DNA of 39,532 bases from CALZJC01 sp041574955 (GTDB lineage: Bacteria; Acidobacteriota; Thermoanaerobaculia; Multivoradales; JAHEKO01). This document shows positions 1-6,665 of this stretch, piece by piece; within the stretch, counting starts at the first letter, position 1, and each line of letters opens with the position of its first letter. Position numbers and translations under genes: made by a program. The notes beneath the pieces were generated by a model that did no database searches, had not been told where the DNA came from, and was given only the letters and a program-made list of their open reading frames with translations. The DNA is taken from positions 1 through 39,532 of the forward strand of contig JBFGNS010000020.1 in NCBI GenBank assembly GCA_041574955.1, read 5' to 3'.

Positions 1-831
1 CATCGCGGCCACCACCAGGCCGCCGCCGGCGGCGGTCCACCAGCTCCACGGCTCGGCGCGGGCGGCGATCGACACCGCCGCCGCCACCACCGGCTCGAGT
101 GCCAGCATGACGGCGGTCTCGGTGGCGCTCAACCGGCGCTGGGCGTAGAGCTGGCAGAGAAAGGCGACGGCGGTCGCCAGAACGCCGGTGATCAGCACCG
201 CGCTCACCGCGCGCGGCGTGAGCTCGGCGGTCGAGAACGGCTGCACGATGAGCGACGGGGCCGACAGCAGCGCCACCACCAGGAACTGCGATACCGCCAG
301 CGACGGTACGGTGCGGCGGCGTACCGAGCGCTCTACCAGCAGCACGTGGACGGCGAACGCCACGGCGCAGCCCAGGCACAGCAAGTCGCCGCGTCCGAAG
401 CCGCCGAGCGACGGCTCCGGCCGGTAGAGCAGCCACAGGCCGGCGGTGGCCAGCGCGGCGCCCGCCCACGCCAGCGCGGGCGGCCGGCGCCGCCAGGCGA
501 CGGCGGCGAGCAGGGGCACGAAGATCACCGACAGCCCGGTGAGGAACGCCGCGCGTGCGGGGGTGGTCCACAGCAGGCCCGCGGTCTGCAGCGCGTAGCC
601 GGCAAACAGCGCCAGACCGACCACCAGGCCGTCGCCGTCGAGCAGGCGGCGCTGGCCGCTGCCGCGCAGCAGCGGCACCAGCAGCACGGCGCCGAGCGCG
701 AAGCGCAGCGTCAGCAGGTGGAACACCGGCAGGTCGACCAACGCCTGCTGCACGACGACGAAGGTGGTGCCCCAGACAAAGGTCGCCGCCATCATGGCGA
801 GGCGGGCGGGCAGGCGGCCGGAGGGAGCCAT
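1..831 (-). CDS. EamA/DMT-family membrane exporter (3' end outside window)
   Basis: Reading leftwards from ATG at 831, 277 codons stay open to the window edge, so the C-terminus is missing. The protein begins MAPSGRLPARLAMMAATFVW and is a string of hydrophobic segments, about nine or ten, in the two-repeat pattern of EamA (DMT superfamily) carriers. Typical repeat-1 features are FVWGTTFVVVQQAL followed by LTLRFALGAVLLVPLL; repeat 2 contains ATETAVMLALEPVVAA, the usual SxxEPVxA signature. Family members are about 290-300 residues, so only some 15-25 residues should be lost. They export amino acids, metabolites or sugars across the inner membrane; the substrate cannot be told from sequence. It is divergent from queG, 42 bases away. 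Confidence 0.85.
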   Translation of the reverse strand, partial: MAPSGRLPARLAMMAATFVWGTTFVVVQQALVDLPVFHLLTLRFALGAVLLVPLLRGSGQRRLLDGDGLVVGLALFAGYALQTAGLLWTTPARAAFLTGLSVIFVPLLAAVAWRRRPPALAWAGAALATAGLWLLYRPEPSLGGFGRGDLLCLGCAVAFAVHVLLVERSVRRRTVPSLAVSQFLVVALLSAPSLIVQPFSTAELTPRAVSAVLITGVLATAVAFLCQLYAQRRLSATETAVMLALEPVVAAAVSIAARAEPWSWWTAAGGGLVVAAM

Positions 832-844
832 GACGCGGCCGGCC

Positions 845-867
845 AGCCTAGCACCGGCCGCTATGAT
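845..867. promoter_or_regulatory. Overlapping divergent promoters (EamA exporter / queG)
   Basis: On the plus strand TATGAT (862-867) ends six bases before the queG GTG, so transcription would begin at or very near the start codon. On the minus strand TGC-TAGGCT (853-845), an extended -10, lies 13 bases before the exporter ATG. The two -10 boxes are 11 bases apart, so each promoter's -35 region overlaps the other's start site. Both were found by eye; no -35 box is convincing. Confidence 0.5.
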
Positions 868-873
868 CGTCGG

Positions 874-2025
874 GTGGAGCTCGACCGGGCGGAGCGGCTC
901 AAGCAGTGGGCGAGCGAGTGCGGCTTCGACCGCGCCGGCGTCGCCGGCCTCGAGCCGTCGCGCTACGCCGCGGCGCTCGACCGGTGGCTCGAGCGCGGCG
1001 ACGCGGCGGGTATGGCGTACATGCGGCGCCGGCCGGCGGCCCGCCGCCGGCCCGACCGGCTGCTGCCCGGTGCCCGCAGCGTGCTGTGCGTGGCGCTCCA
1101 GTACGAGCCGCTGGCCGGCGCCGCCGAGCCGGCCGGCGACCTGTGGCCGCGCGTGGCGCGCTACGCGCGGGGTCGCGACTACCACGATCTGATGCTGGCG
1201 CGGCTGCGGCACCTCGCCGACCGCATCGAGCAGGCCTTCCCCGGCAGCGCCAGCCGGCCGTACGTCGACACCGGGCCGGTGCTGGAGCGCGAGCTGGCGG
1301 AGCGGGCCGGGCTCGGCGTGTTCGGCAAGAACACCAACCTGCTGCACCCGGAGGCGGGCTCGTGGTTCCTGCTCGGCGAGCTGCTGCTGACCCTCGAGCT
1401 CGAGCCGGACGAGCCGCTGGCCGACCTGTGCGGCAGCTGCACCCGCTGCCTCGACGCCTGCCCGACGGGAGCCCTGCCGGAGCCCTACCGCCTGGACAGC
1501 CGCCTCTGCATCAGCTACTGGACCATCGAGCACCGCGGCGACCTGGCGCCGGAGGCGCGCGAGCTGGTGGGCGACTGGGTGTTCGGCTGCGACGTCTGCC
1601 AGGAGGTCTGCCCGTGGAACGAGGCGCCGGCGCCGGTGCGGCACCCCGAGCTCGAGCTGCCGCCGCTGCGCGCCGAGCTCGACCTCGCGGCGCTGCTCGG
1701 GCTGGACCGCGAGGGCTACGTCGAGCGCTTCCGCGGCAGCCCGATGAAGCGGGCCAAGCTCGATGGGCTGCAGCGCAACGCCGCGGTCGCCATGGGCAAC
1801 CGGGGCGATCGCCGCTACCTGGCGCCGCTGGCGGCGGCGGTCGCCGGCGGCTCGCCTCTGGTGCGTCGCCACGCGGCCTGGGCTCTGGGCAGGATCGGCG
1901 GTTCCGAGGCCGCCGACGCGCTGCTCCGGGCGCGCTCGGAGGAGGCCGAGGCGGCGGTGCTGGCGGCGATCGACGAGGCCCTGGCGGCGGCCCGCGGCCG
2001 GCAAGCCCCCGACACCCTTGGTTGA
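874..2025 (+). CDS. queG: Epoxyqueuosine reductase QueG
   Basis: QueG reduces epoxyqueuosine to queuosine in tRNA anticodons, using cobalamin and two [4Fe-4S] clusters. The 383-residue product shows the N-terminal DUF1730-type domain (FGKNTNLLHPEAGSWFLLGE), then the ferredoxin-like Cys motifs CGSCTRCLDACPTGAL and CDVCQEVCPWN. The C-terminus has HEAT-like repeats (RRHAAWALGRIGG), as in longer QueG proteins. I chose GTG 874 because the family's N-terminal helix (VELDRAERLKQWASECGF) begins there and a TATGAT box sits six bases upstream. The frame is open further upstream, but that stretch is antisense to the exporter and reads as Gln/Arg-rich noise. The TGA stop overlaps the -35 of the rpsA promoter. 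Confidence 0.93.
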   Translation: MELDRAERLKQWASECGFDRAGVAGLEPSRYAAALDRWLERGDAAGMAYMRRRPAARRRPDRLLPGARSVLCVALQYEPLAGAAEPAGDLWPRVARYARGRDYHDLMLARLRHLADRIEQAFPGSASRPYVDTGPVLERELAERAGLGVFGKNTNLLHPEAGSWFLLGELLLTLELEPDEPLADLCGSCTRCLDACPTGALPEPYRLDSRLCISYWTIEHRGDLAPEARELVGDWVFGCDVCQEVCPWNEAPAPVRHPELELPPLRAELDLAALLGLDREGYVERFRGSPMKRAKLDGLQRNAAVAMGNRGDRRYLAPLAAAVAGGSPLVRRHAAWALGRIGGSEAADALLRARSEEAEAAVLAAIDEALAAARGRQAPDTLG

Positions 2026-2051
2026 CACCCCGAGGGCCCGGTCCGTATACT
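2022..2051 (+). promoter_or_regulatory. Sigma70-type promoter of rpsA
   Basis: TTGACA (2022-2027), an 18-base spacer and TATACT (2046-2051) make the best consensus promoter on the plus strand of this window. Transcription should begin near 2057-2058, giving a leader of about 97 bases before the rpsA ATG. The -35 box overlaps the queG stop codon. The AT-rich stretch after the -10 stands out from its GC-rich surroundings. Confidence 0.85.
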
Positions 2052-2059
2052 TCAAAATT

Positions 2060-2124
2060 CCGAGTTCTAAACGAGTTAGATGGAACTCGGCTCCCCCCGC
2101 GGGGGACGCGCGGGCCGCGGCCCG
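2060..2124 (+). promoter_or_regulatory. Structured rpsA leader (three hairpins, competing arms)
   Basis: Three stem-loops can be drawn in the untranslated leader. Stem I pairs CCGAGTTC (2060-2067) with GAACTCGG (2083-2090). A second copy of the 5' arm, CGAGTT (2072-2077), can pair with AACTCG (2084-2089) instead, so two forms exclude each other. Stem II pairs CCCC (2094-2097) with GGGG (2102-2105). Stem III is the 14-base palindrome CGGGCCGCGGCCCG (2111-2124). A strong AGGAGG ribosome site follows at 2139-2144. In E. coli the rpsA leader also folds into successive hairpins and is repressed by S1 itself; a comparable role here is inference. Confidence 0.55.
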
Positions 2125-2154
2125 TATCTCACGAAGCTAGGAGGCATCAACTAC

Positions 2155-4041
2155 ATGGCAACGGTGGACGAGCGGCTCGAATCGCCGGCTCCGGCGGATT
2201 CGAGCGCCACAGATCAACAGGAAGGCGAGCTGGCCTACGACGAGATGGTGGCTCTCTACGACGAGAGCATGCGGCATCTCAGCGAGGGCGAGATCGTCAG
2301 CGGAACGGTCATCAACATCACCGACAACGAGGTGGTGGTCGACGTCGGTTACAAGTCGGAAGGGCTGATCCCGATCGAGGAGTTCAAGGACTACGAAGGC
2401 AACCTGACGGTCGAGGTCGGCGACGAGGTCGAAGTCCTGCTGGAGAAGACCGAGGACGTCGAGGGTCACGTCCTGCTGTCGAAGCACAAGGCCGAGCGCC
2501 GCAAGGTGTGGGCCCGGATCGAGCAGAGCTACAAAGCCGGCGAGGTGATCACCGGCCGGGTCATCGACCGCATCAAGGGCGGGCTGACGGTGGACGTCGG
2601 CATCCGGGCGTTCCTGCCCGGCTCGCTGGTCGACATCAAGCCGGTCAAGCACCTCGAATCTCTCAAAGGCCGAGAGCTCGAGTTCAAGGTGATCAACATG
2701 GACCGGCGGCGCAACAACGTCGTGCTGTCGCGCAAGGCGGTGCTCGAGAAGGAGTTCGCGCACAAGAAGGCCGAGACCATGGAGAAGCTGAAGGAGGGCG
2801 TCGTCCTCCCGGGCGTGGTCAAGAACATCACCGACTACGGCGCCTTCATCGACCTCGGCGGCATCGACGGCCTGCTGCACATCACCGACATGTCGTGGGG
2901 CCGGGTCAACCACCCGTCCGAGATGTTCGCGGTGGGCGACGAGGTCGAGGTGATGGTGCTCAAGTTCGATCCCAAGACCGAGCGCGTGTCGCTCGGCTAC
3001 AAGCAGACCGGTGAAGACCCCTGGATGCTGGTCGACAAGAAGTACCCGCTCGGCTCGAGAGTGCGCGGCAAGGTGGTGAGCCTGGTCGACTACGGCGCCT
3101 TCGTCGAGCTCGAGCAGGGCGTCGAGGGCCTGATCCACGTCAGCGAGATGTCGTGGACCAAGAAGGTGGTCAACCCGGCCAAGCTGCTCAACGTCGGCGA
3201 CGAGGTGGAGGCGATCGTCTCGGAGCTGGATATGGGGCAGCGCCGGATCAGCCTGTCGCTGCGCCAGGCCGAGCGCAACCCGTGGGAGGAGCTGGCGGTT
3301 TCCCACCCCGAGGGCAGCATCATCGAGGGCAAGGTCCGCAACCTGACCGAGTTCGGCGCCTTCGTCCAGATCACCGACGAGATCGACGGCCTGATCCACG
3401 TCTCCGACATGAGCTGGACCAAGCGCGTCAAGCACCCCAGCGAGGTGCTGGGCAAGGGCGACGAGGTCAAGGCGCGGATCACCCACATCGACGTCGAGAA
3501 CCAGCGTGTCTCGCTGTCGATCAAGGAGTTCCTGCCCAACGAGTGGGAGAACTTCGTCTCCTCGCACCGGGTCGGCGACGCGGTGGAGGGCAAGGTGGTC
3601 AACGTCACCGACTTCGGGCTGTTCGTCGACATCTACGACGGGCTCGAGGGGTTGGCGCACGTCAGCGAGATCGACGTGCCCGAGGGCGGTCTGGAACGGC
3701 AGTTCCACGTCGGCGACTGGGTGCGCGCGCGCATCCTGCGCATCGAGGAGGAGGACAAGAAGGTCGGCCTCACCATGCGCGGCGTGAGCCAGCCCACGGC
3801 CGAGGAGATCGCCGAGCTGGAGGCCGCCGCCGAGCCGGCTACCGAGGAGCCCGCCGCCGAGGCCGACGTGGCCGAGGCCGCCGCCGACGAGGACGCGGAG
3901 CCGGAGGCAGTGGAGGCGGTCGCGTCCGCCGAGGCCAGCGCCGAAGAGGCGGCCGAGGCCGTCGAGGCTGCGGAGGAGGCAGGCGAGCCAGAGGCCGGCG
4001 AGGCAGAGGCCGACGAGGACGAAGCCGCGGACAAGGACTGA
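2155..4041 (+). CDS. rpsA: 30S ribosomal protein S1
   Basis: S1 binds mRNA on the small ribosomal subunit and helps start translation. The 628-residue protein has six S1 (OB-fold) repeats: about residues 43-115, 130-200, 215-285, 302-372, 388-458 and 472-542. Repeats 3-6 carry clear DYGAF / EFGAF / DFGLF and DGLLHI or EGLIHV cores. From about residue 545 the protein ends in an Ala/Glu/Asp-rich acidic tail, unlike the E. coli protein. ATG 2155 was chosen because AGGAGG (2139-2144) lies 10 bases upstream. The gene has its own promoter and structured leader, and ihfB follows after 19 bases, the same order as in proteobacteria. Confidence 0.97.
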   Translation: MATVDERLESPAPADSSATDQQEGELAYDEMVALYDESMRHLSEGEIVSGTVINITDNEVVVDVGYKSEGLIPIEEFKDYEGNLTVEVGDEVEVLLEKTEDVEGHVLLSKHKAERRKVWARIEQSYKAGEVITGRVIDRIKGGLTVDVGIRAFLPGSLVDIKPVKHLESLKGRELEFKVINMDRRRNNVVLSRKAVLEKEFAHKKAETMEKLKEGVVLPGVVKNITDYGAFIDLGGIDGLLHITDMSWGRVNHPSEMFAVGDEVEVMVLKFDPKTERVSLGYKQTGEDPWMLVDKKYPLGSRVRGKVVSLVDYGAFVELEQGVEGLIHVSEMSWTKKVVNPAKLLNVGDEVEAIVSELDMGQRRISLSLRQAERNPWEELAVSHPEGSIIEGKVRNLTEFGAFVQITDEIDGLIHVSDMSWTKRVKHPSEVLGKGDEVKARITHIDVENQRVSLSIKEFLPNEWENFVSSHRVGDAVEGKVVNVTDFGLFVDIYDGLEGLAHVSEIDVPEGGLERQFHVGDWVRARILRIEEEDKKVGLTMRGVSQPTAEEIAELEAAAEPATEEPAAEADVAEAAADEDAEPEAVEAVASAEASAEEAAEAVEAAEEAGEPEAGEAEADEDEAADKD

Positions 4042-4060
4042 AGCGACGAGGTGGCGAACA

Positions 4061-4354
4061 GTGGCGACTCGCAGCGGAATGACCAAAGCCGAGCTGGTGG
4101 ACCACGTGGCGCAGTCCACCGAGCTGACCAAGAAGCACGCCGAGCTGATCGTCAACACGGTGTTCGAGAGCATCGCGCAGTCGCTGCGCGCCGGTGAGAA
4201 GATCGAGCTGCGCGGCTTCGGATCGTTCCGCATCCGCCAGCGCGGCCCGCGCATCGGCCGCAACCCCAAGACCGGCGACCGGGTCGAAGTGCCGCCCAAG
4301 CGGATCCCCTACTTCAAGCCGGGCAAAGAGCTCAAAGAGCTGCTCAACAGCTAG
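4061..4354 (+). CDS. ihfB: HU/IHF-family DNA-binding protein, IHF-beta-like
   Basis: A 97-residue nucleoid protein of the HU/IHF family, which binds and bends DNA as a dimer. It shows MTKAELVDHVAQSTELTKKH at the N-terminus, the core GFGSFRIRQR, the RIGRNPKTGDRVEVPPK beta-arm and the tail YFKPGKELKELLN. The arm's RNPKTG with its intercalating proline and the FKPGKEL end match IHF-beta and other family members. The location directly after rpsA supports ihfB, but no partner IHF-alpha is in view, so it may work as a homodimer. The start is GTG at 4061, with GAGGTGG seven bases upstream. Confidence 0.88.
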   Translation: MATRSGMTKAELVDHVAQSTELTKKHAELIVNTVFESIAQSLRAGEKIELRGFGSFRIRQRGPRIGRNPKTGDRVEVPPKRIPYFKPGKELKELLNS

Positions 4355-4372
4355 CCTGACAGCCTCCCGCGC

Positions 4373-4867
4373 GTGGAGACCCTGTTCACTCCTTGGAGGT
4401 ACTCGTATATCTCCCGGAACCCAGCTCCGTCCGACTGCTTCTTCTGCGCTGCCGCCGCCGACCCAGATGACCCCGAGAGCCTGGTGGTGCTGGCGACGGC
4501 TCACCACATCCTGCTGCTCAACCGCCACCCCTACACCAACGGTCACCTGATGCTGGCACCGCGCCTTCACCTGGCCGATCCGGCAGCCGCGCCGGCGGCC
4601 GCGCGGAGCGAGCTGTGGGAGCTGGTGCTGCGCTGCCGGCGGCTGCTCGAGCGGCTGTACCGGCCCGACGGCTTCAACCTCGGCATGAACCTGGAGCGGG
4701 CCGGCGGTGCCGGCGTGCCCGAGCACTTCCACTTCCACATCGTGCCGCGCTGGCACGGCGACACCAGCTTCATGTCGGTGGTGGGCGGTGTCCGCCTGGT
4801 GCCCGAGGATCTCGCCAGCCAGTGGCGCAAGCTGCGCGCCGCGCTGGCGGCGGAGGATGAGGCTTGA
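4373..4867 (+). CDS. HIT-family hydrolase, Ap4A phosphorylase-like
   Basis: A 164-residue histidine-triad protein. The catalytic motif HFHFHIVPRW lies near residues 122-131, and an N-terminal CFFC pair (about residues 22-25) matches the CxxC of the bacterial group typified by Mycobacterium Rv2613c, which phosphorolyses diadenosine tetraphosphate. The following GDTSFMSVVGGVR is also typical of that group. It probably clears Ap4A or related nucleotides; the substrate is inferred from family. The start is GTG 4373. No clear ribosome site is visible. Its last codons overlap the TTG start of the next gene. Confidence 0.85.
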   Translation: METLFTPWRYSYISRNPAPSDCFFCAAAADPDDPESLVVLATAHHILLLNRHPYTNGHLMLAPRLHLADPAAAPAAARSELWELVLRCRRLLERLYRPDGFNLGMNLERAGGAGVPEHFHFHIVPRWHGDTSFMSVVGGVRLVPEDLASQWRKLRAALAAEDEA

Positions 4868-5271
4868 GCGAGCCCGCCGCGGCGCCGCGCGCCGCCGATC
4901 CCCCGGCCCACAACCCGGTGGTGGCCGCGCTGCTCGCCTGGGTGGTGCCGGGTGCCGGCCACCTCTATCTCGGGCGGCGCGGCCGCGCGCTGGCGTTCTG
5001 CCTGATCGTGCTGGTCTCCCTGTTCACCGGCTTCGCGCTGCAGGGCAACCTCTACCGGGTGGTAGCCGGCCAGCCTTTGAGCTTCTTCGCCACCCTCGGC
5101 TCGATGGGCGTCGGACTGCCGTACTTCGTCGCCCGCTGGCTGCTCGGCTATCAGGGCGACATCGAGTCGGCCAGCTACGAGTACGGCAGCGCCTTCATTC
5201 TCACCGCCGGCCTGATGAACCTCCTGCTGGTGCTCGACGCGCTCGACATCGCACGCGGTCGCAAGAGCTAG
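4864..5271 (+). CDS. Small integral membrane protein (DUF6677/TM2-like)
   Basis: A 135-residue protein with about four membrane segments. The opening LLAWVVPGAGHLYLGRRGRA is the Pro-Gly-X-Gly-His-X-Tyr-X-Gly motif shared by TM2-like and DUF6677 families, in which a helix pair surrounds a short turn. The family assignment is from memory and only moderately sure; no biochemical function is known to me. The TTG start at 4864 overlaps the TGA of the HIT gene by four bases, and GGAG stands about eight bases upstream, which points to coupled translation. It lies between the HIT gene and lpxB, which may place it in an envelope operon. Confidence 0.75.
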   Translation: MSEPAAAPRAADPPAHNPVVAALLAWVVPGAGHLYLGRRGRALAFCLIVLVSLFTGFALQGNLYRVVAGQPLSFFATLGSMGVGLPYFVARWLLGYQGDIESASYEYGSAFILTAGLMNLLLVLDALDIARGRKS

Positions 5272-5279
5272 GGGGGAGC

Positions 5280-5477
5280 GTGCGCATCAGTCACTTCCTG
5301 CTGATGGTGCACTACGCGCTGTTGGTGTCGGCCTTTTTCTCGCTGCTGTGGAAGCGCGGCCGGCAGCAGCGGCAGCGGCTGTTCCTCAAGCTCTTTCTCG
5401 GCATGGTCGGCGGCGGCCTGGCGCTGGCCTGGCTGATGTACTTCTTCCCGTCGGGGCCGCCGACGCCGTTCCCATGA
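5280..5477 (+). CDS. Small two-helix membrane protein, unknown function
   Basis: A 65-residue product with two hydrophobic helices (HFLLMVHYALLVSAFFSLLW and LFLGMVGGGLALAWLMYFF), joined by a basic loop KRGRQQRQRLFLK. Both ends would face the periplasm by the positive-inside rule. The GTG start at 5280 is nine bases after the previous stop, with GGGGGGAG just upstream (spacing rather short). An in-frame ATG at 5304 is a possible later start. I do not recognise the family. Tight packing between the DUF6677-like gene and lpxB argues that it is real. Confidence 0.7.
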   Translation: MRISHFLLMVHYALLVSAFFSLLWKRGRQQRQRLFLKLFLGMVGGGLALAWLMYFFPSGPPTPFP

Positions 5478-5528
5478 TCGCCGTGGGCGGCGCCGCCCCC
5501 GGCGACAGGCGGCGCGCGCCCTCCAGCG

Positions 5529-6665
5529 ATGGCGGCTGACGACCTGCTGATCGTCGCCGGCGAGGCGTCCGGCGACCTGCACGGTTCGGCGCTGCTCGCG
5601 GAGTTGGCCGGCCTGCGGCCGACGGTGCGGGCGTTCGGGCTCGGCGGCCGGCGGCTGGCGGACGCCGGTCTCGACTGTCTGGCCGAAGCCGAGGAGATCT
5701 CGGCCGTCGGGCTGGCCGAGGTGGCGCGCGTCGTGCCGCGGGCGCGACGCATCTTCCGACAGCTGCTGGCGGAGGTCGAGCGCCGGCAGTCCCGGGTGGC
5801 GGTGCTGATCGACTTCCCCGAGTTCAACCTGCGCCTGGCGGGACCGCTCAAGCGCCGCGGCGTGCGGGTGGTCTACTACATCAGTCCGCAGATCTGGGCG
5901 TGGCGCGAGGGGCGTGTCGAGGTGGTGCGCCGGTGGGTCGATCGGATGCTGGTGCTGTTCCCGTTCGAGGGTGCCTTCTACCGCCAGCACGGCATCGAGG
6001 CCACCGTCGTCGGCCACCCGCTGGTCGACGAGGTGCCCGAGCTGCGCGGCGCCTGGGACGACGGTCCACCGGCCTCCGGCGAGCCTTACCGCGTAGCGCT
6101 GCTGCCGGGCTCGCGGCGTAGCGAGGTGCGGCGGCTGCTGCCGCCGATGCTGGCCGCCGCGCGCCGCCTGAGCGACAGCGTGCCGATCGAGCTGCGGCTG
6201 ATCCGCGCCCCCACCGTGCCGGTGGAGCTGCTGGAGTCGTACGTCGGTCCGTCGGGCCTGCCGGTGGAGCTGGTCACCGACGACCGGTTCGCCGCCGCCG
6301 CCGGCTGTCATCTGGCGATCTGCGCCTCGGGCACGGCGACTCTGGAGCTGGCTCTGCTCGGTACCCCGATGGTGGTGGTCTACCGGGTGGGGGCTTGGAG
6401 CTACCTGCTGGGAAAGCTGATCGTGCGCCTGCGCACGGTGTCGCTGGTCAACCTGCTGCTCGGAGAGTCGGTGGTCCCCGAACTGCTGCAGGGCGCGGCG
6501 CGGCCGCGCTCCGTCGCCGACCAGGCGTTGCGATTGCTGCGCGATCCTCCTAGGGTAGAGCGGATGCGGCGCCAGCTGCAGCGGGTACGGCCCCTGCTCG
6601 GGGAGTCCGGCGCCAGCCGGCGGGCCGCCGCCGAGGTGCGCGCCGAGCTGGAGGCGGCCGGATGA
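5529..6665 (+). CDS. lpxB: Lipid-A-disaccharide synthase
   Basis: LpxB joins UDP-2,3-diacylglucosamine and lipid X to form the lipid A disaccharide at the inner face of the inner membrane. The 378-residue product has the diagnostic GEASGDLHG near residue 11, SPQIWAWREGRV near 119, FPFEGAFY near 145, GHPLVDE near 161 and LLPGSRRSEVRR near 189. Length matches the family. The ATG at 5529 was chosen because family similarity begins there. Its TGA overlaps the ATG of msbA by four bases, so flippase and synthase are translationally coupled. The gene implies an outer membrane with lipid A. Confidence 0.96.
   Translation: MAADDLLIVAGEASGDLHGSALLAELAGLRPTVRAFGLGGRRLADAGLDCLAEAEEISAVGLAEVARVVPRARRIFRQLLAEVERRQSRVAVLIDFPEFNLRLAGPLKRRGVRVVYYISPQIWAWREGRVEVVRRWVDRMLVLFPFEGAFYRQHGIEATVVGHPLVDEVPELRGAWDDGPPASGEPYRVALLPGSRRSEVRRLLPPMLAAARRLSDSVPIELRLIRAPTVPVELLESYVGPSGLPVELVTDDRFAAAAGCHLAICASGTATLELALLGTPMVVVYRVGAWSYLLGKLIVRLRTVSLVNLLLGESVVPELLQGAARPRSVADQALRLLRDPPRVERMRRQLQRVRPLLGESGASRRAAAEVRAELEAAG

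Noticed and set aside
2137..4299. A 720-codon open frame antisense to rpsA
   Set aside because: It mirrors the rpsA codons and is rich in Leu, Val, Asp and His without domain structure; such long antisense frames are common in GC-rich DNA.
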